NCBI GenBank assembly: GCA_022823225.1
Contig: JAJDXM010000032.1
Coordinates: forward strand, 24,829-88,828
Length of the DNA: 64,000 nt
Direction: 5' to 3'
Source: Gemmatimonadota bacterium
GTDB lineage: Bacteria; Gemmatimonadota; Gemmatimonadetes; Longimicrobiales; Gaopeijiaceae
Shown here: positions 53,458 through 62,357 of the stretch, piece after piece
Position numbering within the stretch: position 1 is the stretch's first letter
Layout of the letters: every line of letters begins with the position of its first letter
Position numbers and translations under genes: made by a program
The notes under the pieces: generated by a model
The model's database searches: none
Told to the model about the DNA's origin: nothing
The model's input: only the letters and a program-made list of their open reading frames with translations

Positions 53458-54613
53458 AAACCCCAGCCGTCAGATCACCCGCCCACAGCCGCCGCACAAA
53501 CGTCGCTGCGGGCATCACCTCGATTCCATCCTCCGTCCGACGCGGCTTTGTCTCCAGACACACGATCACTCGCCGCCGCACCGCGTGCTCCGTAGCCAGA
53601 CTGCGCAGTCCCTTCAGGTGATGCCTGCCGATCACCGCACTCGCCTTGGCCTCCACCGCGAGCCCCATTTCCCCCAGGACGAAGTCCACCTCGACGCCGC
53701 TCGGCAGCCGCCAGTGCGTCAGGCCACCATCGAACTCCGTGTAGGCTGCAAACGCCGCCAATTCATGGTGCACCCAGTTCTCGAAGGCCTTGCCGTACAG
53801 CTCGGAGCCCCGCTCCACCGTATGCCGCCGCGCCAGCCGGTTGACGATCCCGACATCGGAGAAGTAGAACTTTCCGGTGCCCATCAGCCGTCGCTTGAGC
53901 CGCTTCCGCCAAGCCGGCAGCCAGCGTCCCAGCAGCGTGTCCTCCAGAATGTCGAAGTAGCCCTTGACGGCTTGGCCGGACACCCCGCACTCGCGCGCGA
54001 TGTTCGAGAAGTTGACCGGCTCCGTGTCGCTCAGCGCCGCGGCGTCCAGGAAGCTGGAGAATGCAGGCAGATTCCTGACCAGACCTTCGGAAGCGATTTC
54101 CTCCTTCAGGTAGTCGGCGATGTAGGAATCGAGCAGTCGCCGTGGGCGCGCAGCCTCGTATACGCGAGGCAGGTACCCCCGGTTGAGCAGCCGGTCCAGA
54201 TCGAAGCGATCCCCGAGTTCCACGGCCGTGAGGCCTCTCAATTCGTACCGAAGCGCCCGCCCGCCGAGCAGATTCGCCGCGCCCCGCCTGACCTTGCGGG
54301 CGCTGGATCCGCAGAGTGCGAAGTGGAGCCTCCGGTTTTCGATCAGCCAGTGCACCTCGTTCAGGAGCGCGGGCACCTTCTGGACTTCGTCAATGACGAT
54401 CTGTCGTCCCGGGTCGGGATTCGTCTCCAATTCCAACCGCAGGAATTCCGGGCGAGTCGCATAGCGTCTGAATTCGTCGCTCTTCAGCAGATCGATCCAG
54501 TGACCGCCGGAATAGTGCTTCCGCAGCAGTGTGGTCTTCCCCGCCTGCCGGGGTCCCCAAAGGAAAAAGGTCTCGCTTCCCGGCCGGGGCAATTTCAGGG
54601 CTCGATTGAACAT
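53456..54613 (-). CDS. AAA-type ATPase with DUF4143 domain
   Basis: 385 residues from ATG 54613. Walker A FLWGPRQAGKTTLLRKHY near residue 18, Walker B GRQIVIDEVQKVP near 68, sensor-like LHFALCGSSARKVRR. The C-terminal DUF4143 region includes GVSGQAVKGYFDILEDTL and the nuclease-like FENWVHHELAAF... VEVDFVLGEMGLAVEAK (an E-x-D...E-x-K pattern like restriction-endonuclease folds). These stand-alone genes are common in bacteria and archaea and move frequently. No toxin or partner gene is adjacent. Function unproven. Confidence 0.88.
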   Translation of the reverse strand: MFNRALKLPRPGSETFFLWGPRQAGKTTLLRKHYSGGHWIDLLKSDEFRRYATRPEFLRLELETNPDPGRQIVIDEVQKVPALLNEVHWLIENRRLHFALCGSSARKVRRGAANLLGGRALRYELRGLTAVELGDRFDLDRLLNRGYLPRVYEAARPRRLLDSYIADYLKEEIASEGLVRNLPAFSSFLDAAALSDTEPVNFSNIARECGVSGQAVKGYFDILEDTLLGRWLPAWRKRLKRRLMGTGKFYFSDVGIVNRLARRHTVERGSELYGKAFENWVHHELAAFAAYTEFDGGLTHWRLPSGVEVDFVLGEMGLAVEAKASAVIGRHHLKGLRSLATEHAVRRRVIVCLETKPRRTEDGIEVMPAATFVRRLWAGDLTAGV

Positions 54614-54796
54614 GGACTTGAGATTATCATGATATTGCCAAGTTGTCCAGTGAACTCGTCGGACAACTGATCCGCCAAAGTCGACTGTTGGATCCCGCCC
54701 GCCAGGACTCGATTCGTTGCACTCCCACCCGCCCACCACCACCTTTCCCGCCTCTTGACCCGCCCGCCCTACCGACCCCAAAAGGGAGTGAAACCA

Positions 54797-55348
54797 ATGT
54801 CGGCCCCATCCAGCAAGGCGATCCCGACCGCCGCCCTCATCGCCCTCTTCGCCTCCCTGACCCCTGCCACCGCCTCCGCCCAGGACGCCGCCAGCTTCCG
54901 GCAGACCTGGCGTGCCGAGTTCGAGGCTTCCGCCCGCAAAGTCGTCGCGCTGGCCGAGGCCATGCCGGCCGATACCTACTCGTGGCAGCCGATGGAGGGC
55001 GTGGCGACCGTGGCCGCCGCCTACATGCACATCGCCCGCTACAACTACCAGCTGCCGCACCTGAACATGGGCGTCGAGCCGCCCGAAGGGGTGGAGTACG
55101 CGAACTTCGAGGAAGCGTTCACCAGCAAGGACGAGGTGCTGGCAGTCCTGCGCGCCTCGATGGATCACGTGCGCACCGTCGTCGACGGCATGAGCGATGA
55201 CGACATGTCCGCGATGGTGAACCTGTACGGGCGCGACGTGGCAAAGTGGGGCGTCCTGTTCCGGCTCGTCGCCCACATGAACGAGCACCTGGGCCAGCAG
55301 ATCGCCTACGCGCGGTCGAACCGCGTGGTGCCGCCCTGGTCGGGGTGA
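54797..55348 (+). CDS. Exported DinB-like four-helix protein
   Basis: 183 residues; AAAGGGAGTG precedes the ATG. Signal peptide TAALIALFASLTPATASA. The mature part is a DinB/YfiT-type helical bundle: FRQTWRAEFEASARKVVALA, TYSWQPMEGVATVAAAYMHIARYNY (first metal His), then LFRLVAHMNEHLGQQIAYAR with the H-x3-H near the end. DinB-fold proteins bind metal and include thiol transferases and detoxification enzymes; exported forms are common in Gemmatimonadota and Acidobacteria. Ligand unknown. Confidence 0.85.
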   Translation: MSAPSSKAIPTAALIALFASLTPATASAQDAASFRQTWRAEFEASARKVVALAEAMPADTYSWQPMEGVATVAAAYMHIARYNYQLPHLNMGVEPPEGVEYANFEEAFTSKDEVLAVLRASMDHVRTVVDGMSDDDMSAMVNLYGRDVAKWGVLFRLVAHMNEHLGQQIAYARSNRVVPPWSG

Positions 55349-55413
55349 GTCGCGGCGGGGCCGCAGCCGGTGGCGGTCGGTCCCCTGGTCCGCGCGGAGC
55401 CGGCGGCCAGGCC

Positions 55414-56763
55414 CTACCGGCGAACCAGACGCGTCTCCGGGTACCGGGCGTACCAGCCGAACCAGAAGGCGCGATGAGCCGGTAGCCGTTCCAGCCGCTC
55501 AGCGTCGGGGCCCACCAGCGCATCCTCCCCGACCTTCCATTGCAACCCGCCTTCGTCCCAGGCCGTGCTCGCGGCATCCCAACGGGTGAAGCGGTAGCCG
55601 GCGCTCTCGTAGACTCGGCTCGCGCCGCTGCGGTCGGTCAGGACCACGAACTCCACCTCGCCCAGCGCGTCGTGATAGACCCGGTTGCCCGCCAGAAACC
55701 CCACCCGGATCGCGAGCTGCTCGCCCGGCGCGTCCTCGAAGCGCAGCGCCAGCACCTCGTCCTTGTTGCGCAGGCGCGGGTCGAGTTTCGGGACGCCGAA
55801 CATCAGCCGGTCGGTCGCGAAGTAGCTGCGGTAGGCCGCTCCTTCCCGGTAGTCGCGCTCGTGTCCCGTGTCGAGGGACAGCACCAGGGTTTCGGGATGC
55901 CGTGTGCGCCATTCACCCCAGGTCGTGGTCACGACATGGCGCATGTCGAGCCGGATTCCCTGCCCGACGAGCGGGCCGACGGCAGGCTCGCCCGCAAAGG
56001 TGGACCAGAGCGACATCGTGGCCTGGTCGTACATGAGCTTGTTGGAGCGGTAGAGGAACCCGCTGGTGCCCAGCTCGTGGTGCACGCCGTCGAACGCCGA
56101 CCGGTAGAGGATCATGGTCCCGCACAGCGTGCAGTACACGCCTGTATGGTGCTCGCCCGCGATGGAGTCCTTGAACATCTCGTGCCAGGCGAGGATCCGC
56201 CTGGGATACGCCCGCGCATCGCCATCGAGGGCAACGCCGAAGACGACGTTGTCGTCGTCCAGGTAGTCGGCCTCCGCGGCGGGGATCATCTTCGGATGGT
56301 CGAGGGGCGGTATGCCGTCCCGGACGACGCCACCCCACCGGATCTCATCGAGCCGGATGGCCGTGGCCGGGCTGTTGTCGAAGTACTCGCGGAAGCTGGG
56401 GTCGATCAACGCATAGAGCTCCGCCTTGAAGTCGGCGTATCGTGGATGCGTGCCGGGATTCGTCCGCCAGACCCACTCCCACCAGCCTTCGAGATCAGGC
56501 TCCAGCTTCTTCCCGGTCCCGCGCTCCAGCAGAGAGGTGATCCGCCGCAGGCTCCGTCGGTCCGGCGCGTACCGCATCAACTCGACCAGGATCGACGCGT
56601 GCGCGTCGTCCCACCCTTCCTCGATCAGCAGTTCGGCGGCCTCCACTCTCCGGCTGTCCTCCGAGGTGAGATCCCAGAAAGCGGTCAGGGGCGTCTGGGC
56701 CGCCTGGCGGGAAGGCAACGCCAGGAGGGCCGCGCCGGCCAGAAAGAGGCAGAATGTGCGCAT
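55414..56763 (-). CDS. Exported DUF3179 domain protein
   Basis: 449 residues; signal peptide MRTFCLFLAGAALLALPSRQ. The DUF3179 core contains VFGVALDGDARAYPRRILAWHEMFKD, the signature GVYCTLCGTMILYRSAF, and LGTSGFLYRSNKLMYDQ with TMSLWSTFAGEPAVGPL. An N-terminal helical extension of about 120 residues resembles HEAT-like or armadillo packing. The Y-C-x-x-C motif suggests a metal or redox role, but the family has no established function. Convergent with the DinB-like gene. Confidence 0.87.
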   Translation of the reverse strand: MRTFCLFLAGAALLALPSRQAAQTPLTAFWDLTSEDSRRVEAAELLIEEGWDDAHASILVELMRYAPDRRSLRRITSLLERGTGKKLEPDLEGWWEWVWRTNPGTHPRYADFKAELYALIDPSFREYFDNSPATAIRLDEIRWGGVVRDGIPPLDHPKMIPAAEADYLDDDNVVFGVALDGDARAYPRRILAWHEMFKDSIAGEHHTGVYCTLCGTMILYRSAFDGVHHELGTSGFLYRSNKLMYDQATMSLWSTFAGEPAVGPLVGQGIRLDMRHVVTTTWGEWRTRHPETLVLSLDTGHERDYREGAAYRSYFATDRLMFGVPKLDPRLRNKDEVLALRFEDAPGEQLAIRVGFLAGNRVYHDALGEVEFVVLTDRSGASRVYESAGYRFTRWDAASTAWDEGGLQWKVGEDALVGPDAERLERLPAHRAFWFGWYARYPETRLVRR

Positions 56764-56827
56764 GGTCCGCCTACTGCTATTGGTGGCGTTTCATCCAGTC
56801 CCGGGGAGTAGGGCCCGGGGTGAGATG

Positions 56828-57934
56828 CTACCCTTCGCCCCGAAACCCCGCCAGCAACTCCGCCTCCCTCTCCGGCGCCAGGCCGGAGCGCAACTCCTGC
56901 CGCTCCGCGTCCTGCGCGTTGAACCACTCCAGGGTCTCGCGCGCGGTCTGCTCCAGGGGGCGCATCTCGAAGCCGGCCGCGAACGCCTTGTCGCCGTTCA
57001 CCTGCATCATGCCGAGGTAGTCGCCGACGGGCTCGGTCCAGTAGGTGAGGGCGCCGATTCCGTGTTCGCGCAGGAAAGCCGCATCGACCCAGGTGAACGT
57101 CGCTTCCCAGCCGATCGCCTGGCGGGTGCGCTCCAGCAGGCTGCCCATCGTGAGGCCCTCGCGCGGACCCACCACATTGAAGGTGCCGTCCAAGTCGTCC
57201 TCGACCGCCTTGATCATGAAGGCGCCCAGGTCACGGGCGTCGACATGCTGCATCGGGTCGTCGGGGGTGCCGGGCGCGAGGACCTCGCCGCCGCGCGCGA
57301 GCCGCACGGGCCAGTAGGTGTAGCGGTCGGTCGGGTCGCCGGGCCCGATGATGTAGGTGGGCCGCACGATCAGGTGGTTGTCGGGGAAAGCGGCCCGGGC
57401 CTCGTCCTCGGCCAGCGCCTTGAGCGCCCCGAAGGTACGGCCATTGACCTCCTCGGTCTCGGGATCGTCAATGGTGTCGACCGGCGCGTCCTCGCGGATG
57501 TCGGTCGTCAGGTAGGGGACATAGACGCCGGTCGACGAGACGAAGACGTACTTGCCCACGGCGCCGCGCAACGCTTCGGCCGAAAGGCGCACCCAGCGCG
57601 GGATGTTGGCCGGATTGTCGATGACCACGTCCCATTCCCGCCCGGCCAGCGCCCCGAGATCGCCGTCGCGATCGCCGATCAGCGTCTCCAGTTCGGGGAA
57701 GAGGTCCGGGTTGGTGACACCGCGGTTGAACAGTGTGACTTCGTGCCCCCGCTCCACCGCGGTGCGAACCTGGTGCGGGCCGATGAAGTTCGTGCCGCCC
57801 AGAATGAGGATGCGCAGCGGAGTCGGGGCCGTGCCGACCGCGCCCTCCCCGCCGCAGGCTCCCAGGGTCAGGCCGCCCGCGGCGATCGCGGCCGACTGGA
57901 GGAATGCGCGCCGGGTGAGGTCGGTGTCCATCAT
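56828..57934 (-). CDS. NAD-dependent epimerase/dehydratase with Tat lipoprotein signal
   Basis: 368 residues; ATG 57934 (or 57931). N-terminus LTRRAFLQSAAIAAGGLTLGAC combines a twin-arginine motif and a lipobox, so this Rossmann enzyme should be exported folded and lipid-anchored. LRILILGGTNFIGPHQVRTAVERGHEVTLFNRG is the extended-SDR opening; YVFVSSTGVY and NHLIVRPTYIIGPGDP follow, and ARDLGAFMIKAVEDDLDGTFNVVGP is the closing part. The canonical Tyr-x3-Lys is not obvious at the expected place, so catalysis may be altered. It starts 50 bases from the divergent MATE gene. Confidence 0.83.
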   Translation of the reverse strand: MMDTDLTRRAFLQSAAIAAGGLTLGACGGEGAVGTAPTPLRILILGGTNFIGPHQVRTAVERGHEVTLFNRGVTNPDLFPELETLIGDRDGDLGALAGREWDVVIDNPANIPRWVRLSAEALRGAVGKYVFVSSTGVYVPYLTTDIREDAPVDTIDDPETEEVNGRTFGALKALAEDEARAAFPDNHLIVRPTYIIGPGDPTDRYTYWPVRLARGGEVLAPGTPDDPMQHVDARDLGAFMIKAVEDDLDGTFNVVGPREGLTMGSLLERTRQAIGWEATFTWVDAAFLREHGIGALTYWTEPVGDYLGMMQVNGDKAFAAGFEMRPLEQTARETLEWFNAQDAERQELRSGLAPEREAELLAGFRGEG

Positions 57935-57983
57935 TGCCTTTCGTGACGTGAGGTCGGAGAATGCCGCTAGCTTTACCGCCACT

Positions 57984-59432
57984 ATGACCGAATCCGACGA
58001 GAATCACAACAGGGCGCCGGCGGACGCCCAAGCCACCGCCGAACCCACCGAGACCTGGTGGCAGGTCTTCGTCCACGCCGTACGCGGAACCGGGGGCGAC
58101 CCCACCACCGGCCCGCTGAAGCGCGCGGTCATCCTGCTGGCCATCCCGATGGTGCTCGAGATGGTGATGGAGTCGCTCTTCGCCGTCGTCGACATCTACT
58201 TCGTCTCCAGGCTCGGGGACGGGGCGATGGCCGCCGTGGCGCTGACCGAATCGGGGATCACGATCATCTACACGCTCGCGGTGGGGCTTAGCATCGGGGT
58301 GACGGCGCTCGTGGCGCGCCGGATCGGAGAAGGGAACCGCGACGGAGCGGCTCGCGCCGCGGCGCAGGCTGTCATTCTGGGCGCCTTGCTGGCGGTCGTC
58401 TTCGGTGTGACCGGCGTGATCTTCGCCGCCGACATCCTCAGCCTCATGGGCGCGGACGAAACCGTCGTGGCCATCGGACTCCCCTACACGCGGATCATGT
58501 TCGGCGGGAACATCGTCATTCTGCTTCTCTTCCTGCTCAACGCCGCCTTCCGCGGGGCCGGCGACGCCGCGATCGCGATGCGCGTCCTCTGGCTCGCCAA
58601 CGGGCTCAACATCGTCCTCGATCCCCTGCTGATCTTCGGCGTGGGACCGTTTCCCGAGCTGGGCGTACAGGGCGCCGCGATTGCGACCACGATCGGGCGC
58701 GGGACGGCCGTCCTGGTGCAACTCTACACCCTCTTCCGGCTCGGCGGCGCGCTGCGTATCCGCCGTCCGCACCTGGCCGTCCAGCCCGCGATCATGGCAC
58801 GGCTCGTGCATCTTTCGGCGACCGGCACGCTCCAGACCTTCATCGGCACGGCAAGCTGGATCGGGCTCATCCGCGTGACCGCCGAGTTCGGCGCCGAGGC
58901 GCTCGCCGGGTACGTGATCGCGATCAGGGTCATCCTCTTCGCGATCCTCCCGGCGTGGGGGCTCTCGAACGCGGCCGCGACGATGGTGGGGCAGGGGCTG
59001 GGGGCGGGGGACCCGGATCGGGCCGAGCGCGCGGTCTGGATCTCCTGCAAGATGAACCTGGCGTTCCTGGGCGCCGTCGGGGTCTTCTTCATCGCGTTCG
59101 CCCCGGCGATCGTCAGCCTCTTCGGCGGCACGGGCGCGGCCACCGCCACAGCCATCGACGGCCTCCGCATCGTCTCGATCGGCTTCTTCTTCTACGGCTA
59201 CGGCATGGTCCTCACCGCGGCCTTCAACGGCGCCGGCGCGGTCTGGACCCCCACCATCCTCAACTTCTTCTGCTTCTGGCTCTGGGAGATCCCGCTCGCC
59301 TGGGTGCTCGCCTTCCCGGTGGGGCTCGGCCCGAACGGGGTGTTCATCGCGATGACCGTGTCGTTCTCGACGCTGGCGGTGGTGAGCGCGGCGCTGTTCC
59401 GGCGCGGGAGGTGGAAGCGGGTGAAGGTGTAG
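57984..59432 (+). CDS. MATE family efflux transporter
   Basis: 482 residues, twelve hydrophobic segments in two halves. Family-like stretches: AIPMVLEMVMESLFAVVDIYFVSRLGDGAMAAVALTES, VALVARRIGEGNRDGAARAA-like loop, and in the second half SNAAATMVGQGLGAGDPDRAERAVW and GPNGVFIAMTVSFS. MATE proteins export organic cations or drugs by sodium or proton antiport. I chose the ATG at 57984 because upstream in-frame sequence is antisense to the SDR gene. Export of a toxic metabolite is conceivable; no cluster link is evident. Confidence 0.92.
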   Translation: MTESDENHNRAPADAQATAEPTETWWQVFVHAVRGTGGDPTTGPLKRAVILLAIPMVLEMVMESLFAVVDIYFVSRLGDGAMAAVALTESGITIIYTLAVGLSIGVTALVARRIGEGNRDGAARAAAQAVILGALLAVVFGVTGVIFAADILSLMGADETVVAIGLPYTRIMFGGNIVILLLFLLNAAFRGAGDAAIAMRVLWLANGLNIVLDPLLIFGVGPFPELGVQGAAIATTIGRGTAVLVQLYTLFRLGGALRIRRPHLAVQPAIMARLVHLSATGTLQTFIGTASWIGLIRVTAEFGAEALAGYVIAIRVILFAILPAWGLSNAAATMVGQGLGAGDPDRAERAVWISCKMNLAFLGAVGVFFIAFAPAIVSLFGGTGAATATAIDGLRIVSIGFFFYGYGMVLTAAFNGAGAVWTPTILNFFCFWLWEIPLAWVLAFPVGLGPNGVFIAMTVSFSTLAVVSAALFRRGRWKRVKV

Positions 59433-59568
59433 ACAGGGACGCCCGTAGCTTTCAGAGTTGCGGTCCGGGCGGCAGCCGTTGAACCCACCGTCGGCCGGCG
59501 GGCAGATTCTGCCGCGGCCTGCTACGTTGTCCCGAGCTGCCCCGCAGAGGCCAGCCCGATGAGAAGCG

Positions 59569-60735
59569 TTGAACCCGAAGAAAGAAGCGTTGAGAGCCGT
59601 GACCATCCGTTCAGTATTCCGGACCGTACCAATGCTGGCTGCCATCATCACACTCCTCGCCACCGGCTGCGCCAGCCCGCCCCATCCCGGTCTCGACGCC
59701 TTCCAGCCCAGTCAGTCCCTCGCCTGCTACGACCGCGCCGCCCAACCCCAGACCGCGGTCGTCGACACGCACCTGCATTTCCGCCCCTTCGGCGGAGCCG
59801 CGGTCCCCTTCGACGAGGTCATGGGCTACCTGCGCCGCACCGGCGTGCGGTTCGTGAACGTCTACGGAATCGGCCAGATGCTCCCGGTGGACTCGCCCTG
59901 CACCTACTACCTGGACTGCCCGGGCACCCCCGTCATCCCCACCCTCAAGAACGACTTCGCGAACGCGACCAGCTTCCTCGCCAACCCCCCGGACGACATC
60001 CACGTAACGCTGTCCATGACCTTCCCCGACCTGGCCCGTCCCGAGACGGTCCTGGCCGGAATCGAAGTGCTGGACACCGAATACCCGGGCATGTTCCGCT
60101 GGATGGGCGAGGTCAACCTCGTCAAGCAGGCACTCTTCCCGAACGGGCACGAGGAGGTGCCGTCGGGCACGATCGCCGAGTGGGCGCCGTTCATGGCGGT
60201 GCTGCGCGAGCGCGGCATCCCGATCGCCATCCACTCCGACCTCGGCAGCGAGGAGGAGCCGACCCGCTACCTCCCGCTGATGCAGGCGGTGCTCGACCTC
60301 TACCCGGACAACAGTATCGTGTGGATGCACATGGGGCTGTCGCGGGAGCTCACCACCCTGCCGGCCGCCGAGCACATCGCCATGATGTCGGCGATGCTGG
60401 ACCGCCATCCCAACCTCATGCTCGACATCACCTGGCGCGTCATCGACGACAGCTACTTCTCGAGGGCCGACTACCAGCCGCTCTACGTCGACTTCCTGAA
60501 CGAGTATTCGGAGCGGATCCTTCCCGGCACCGACTTCCTGGCGTCGTCGGACAAGGATTTCGAGGTCTACAAGTCCGAGCTCGAGGTCACCAGCCGGATC
60601 CTGGCGTTCGTCAACGACGAGGCCTTCCGCAACATCGCGCTGGGCGGGAATTACTTCCGGCTGCTGGGGCTGGAGTTTGAGGCGCCGCGGGTTTGTCCGA
60701 CTCCCGCTGTGGAGAGTTTTTTGAGTCCCCGATAA
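59569..60735 (+). CDS. Amidohydrolase-family lipoprotein
   Basis: 388 residues from TTG 59569 after GAGAAG; a second TTG 21 bases on follows an almost identical AGAAGCGTTGA, so the start is ambiguous. Signal VPMLAAIITLLATGCASP with lipobox. TIM-barrel amidohydrolase-2-like features: VVDTHLHFRPFGG, VTLSMTFPD, IPIAIHSDLG (metal His), VWMHMGLS and GTDFLASSDKD (late Asp). The metal-binding pattern H-x-H...H...D is present. The family covers decarboxylases and lactonases as well as hydrolases, so the reaction is open. Confidence 0.8.
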   Translation: MNPKKEALRAVTIRSVFRTVPMLAAIITLLATGCASPPHPGLDAFQPSQSLACYDRAAQPQTAVVDTHLHFRPFGGAAVPFDEVMGYLRRTGVRFVNVYGIGQMLPVDSPCTYYLDCPGTPVIPTLKNDFANATSFLANPPDDIHVTLSMTFPDLARPETVLAGIEVLDTEYPGMFRWMGEVNLVKQALFPNGHEEVPSGTIAEWAPFMAVLRERGIPIAIHSDLGSEEEPTRYLPLMQAVLDLYPDNSIVWMHMGLSRELTTLPAAEHIAMMSAMLDRHPNLMLDITWRVIDDSYFSRADYQPLYVDFLNEYSERILPGTDFLASSDKDFEVYKSELEVTSRILAFVNDEAFRNIALGGNYFRLLGLEFEAPRVCPTPAVESFLSPR

Positions 60736-60785
60736 CCGGGGGACGGACGCGAGCCTGGAAGGACCCTGCGAATCGAGGGGAGAAA

Positions 60786-61880
60786 ATGATGAACCGTTGG
60801 ATTTCGATGGCTGTCGGGATCGCGGTCGCCGTCGCCGTTGTCGTCGTACCCTTTGGCTATGCGATCACCGGGCTGCACAACGATGTCCTGATGGGAGCGG
60901 GTTGCGGAGTCGCGATCGGGGTGGGGGTGGCCCTGCGCGGCCGGTCGCCGGGCGGCCCCTGGACCGGCATCCTCATCGGTTCGATCGTCGGAATGGCCTC
61001 GGCGCTGATCGCCGGCCTGTTGCCAGGCAACCCGTGGGGGTACCTTGTGCCGCCGGTTCTCGCCCTGTCGGTCGGCCTGATCAGGGTGCGCGATGCACGC
61101 CTCTCCGGGTATCGCGAAATGAGCCGCGAGACGTTCATCGCATCCATCCTGCTTTCCGTCGGGCTCCTGCCCGCCCTGATTGCGATGGGTGTCTTCTCCC
61201 ATCCGGAGGGGATGAACCTGAACAGGATCCTGTTGCCGTGGATGCCGGTCGGTTTTGTGCCGGTGATGGCGCTGATCGCCGGCCTCCTCAGCCATGGCCA
61301 CGACGGGTGGCGCGACACCCGCCCTCCGGCGCTGTTGCTGGCAGGCGCGGCCCTGCCCGTGGCGCTTTTGATCTTCATGTTCGCCACCGGCCGGCTGGAC
61401 CCGGGGATTCGGATTTGGCAAATGGCCGCGATCATCCTGCTCTCCATGTTCGTTCTCCCGGCGGCCGCGTTTCTGGTGGGACGGCTGGCCATCACCTGGC
61501 TTGAGCCGCGGCTGCGCATCTACGGCCACCTCGCCGACTATCTCCGCGTCATGTGGGTCCCGATCGGCGGGTTTGCGGTCGGCTACCTGACGATCATCGT
61601 CCTCTTCGCCGGCTTCTACGGAATGCTGGAGCGCTTCAGTCCCGGGGCGTTCGGGGGCGCCGGCGCGAGCGCCGGGATCACCGACTGGCTGTCCTTCTCG
61701 TTCTTCACCGCGCTCGGCCAGGATTTCCTGACCATTTCACCGGACTCCGTCGGCGCGAGGTTGCTCGTCGGCGTCCACCTGATCCTCTCGGCGGGCTGGG
61801 TGGTCGTCCTGTTCGCGGCCGTGATGACGTCGATCGGACCGAAGCTGGAGCGGATCGCGCGGCAGCAGGGGCAGGACTGA
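60786..61880 (+). CDS. Multi-pass membrane protein with channel-like C-terminal pore segment
   Basis: 364 residues with about nine hydrophobic helices and a GAGGGGAGAAA ribosome site. The last 100 residues resemble a 2TM pore: SFSFFTALGQDFLTISPDSVGARLLVGVHLILSAGWVVVLFAAVM. The spacing matches potassium-channel pore plus inner helix, but the filter T-V-G-Y-G is replaced by T-A-L-G-Q. The N-terminal 250 residues are an unassigned helical bundle. It may be a channel relative with changed selectivity or simply an unrelated membrane protein. Located 72 bases before the GntR gene, but that gene has its own promoter. Confidence 0.65.
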   Translation: MMNRWISMAVGIAVAVAVVVVPFGYAITGLHNDVLMGAGCGVAIGVGVALRGRSPGGPWTGILIGSIVGMASALIAGLLPGNPWGYLVPPVLALSVGLIRVRDARLSGYREMSRETFIASILLSVGLLPALIAMGVFSHPEGMNLNRILLPWMPVGFVPVMALIAGLLSHGHDGWRDTRPPALLLAGAALPVALLIFMFATGRLDPGIRIWQMAAIILLSMFVLPAAAFLVGRLAITWLEPRLRIYGHLADYLRVMWVPIGGFAVGYLTIIVLFAGFYGMLERFSPGAFGGAGASAGITDWLSFSFFTALGQDFLTISPDSVGARLLVGVHLILSAGWVVVLFAAVMTSIGPKLERIARQQGQD

Positions 61881-61887
61881 TCCCCAC

Positions 61888-61916
61888 TTGACACGCGTGG
61901 ACGGATCGCATACTGT
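61888..61916 (+). promoter_or_regulatory. Promoter of the GntR/ABC operon
   Basis: TTGACA (61888-61893), a 17-base spacer and TACTGT (61911-61916) form a good sigma-70 promoter ahead of ATG 61953. The -10 overlaps the left arm of the operator described next, so repressor binding would exclude RNA polymerase. Confidence 0.65.
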
Positions 61917-61944
61917 TGCATGTGTAGTATATGACTGCAACAGT
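61912..61944. promoter_or_regulatory. GntR-type operator: perfect 9-bp inverted repeat
   Basis: ACTGTTGCA (61912-61920) and TGCAACAGT (61936-61944) are exact inverted copies, 15 bases apart, straddling the predicted start site and ending eight bases before the regulator's ATG. The layout is that of an autoregulatory operator for the YtrA-subfamily repressor encoded immediately downstream. Confidence 0.7.
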
Positions 61945-61952
61945 GAGACGCC

Positions 61953-62357
61953 ATGAAGATCCGACTCAGCCACGCCGACGGCCGACCGCTCTACGTCCAG
62001 ATCATGGACGCGGTGCGCAGCGGTCTCGTTCGGGGAAGTCTGCGGCCCGAGGAACCGCTCCCATCGGTGCGCGACCTCTCGTCGAGTCTCCGGGTGAATC
62101 CCCGGACCGTGTCGCAGGCGTATGCCGAGCTCGAGCGCGACGGCGTGGTAGAGGTCCTGCACGGTAAGGGCACGTTCGTGGCCCCCGGGGTGCGGCCGGA
62201 AGAGAGGGAGCGGCCGCGCCTCGCGAGGGAGGTGGCGCGGCGGGCCCTGGCGGATGCCTCGCGGAACGGACTTGCGCTGGCCGATCTGATCACGGCGCTG
62301 CGGGAGGTGGAGGATGGAGATCCTCATGGAGACGGGAGCAAGGAGGACGGACGATGA
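61953..62357 (+). CDS. GntR-family regulator, YtrA subfamily
   Basis: 134 residues. The winged helix-turn-helix opens PLYVQIMDAVRSGLVRGSL and continues LPSVRDLSSSLRVNPRTVSQAYAELERDGVVEVLHGKGTFV. The short C-terminal helical tail, without a large effector domain, is typical of YtrA regulators, which control ABC transporters in the same operon. Start ATG 61953; stop overlaps the ATPase gene (ATGA). A perfect inverted repeat at its promoter indicates self-repression. Confidence 0.9.
   Translation: MKIRLSHADGRPLYVQIMDAVRSGLVRGSLRPEEPLPSVRDLSSSLRVNPRTVSQAYAELERDGVVEVLHGKGTFVAPGVRPEERERPRLAREVARRALADASRNGLALADLITALREVEDGDPHGDGSKEDGR

Noticed and set aside
54615..54645. ATTATCATGATAT near-palindrome upstream of the AAA ATPase gene
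   Set aside because: Short and AT-rich; could be chance and has no second copy.
59560..59595. Repeated AGAAGCGTTGA in front of the amidohydrolase gene
   Set aside because: Two 11-base copies 18-20 bases apart make the start ambiguous but are too short to call a repeat element.
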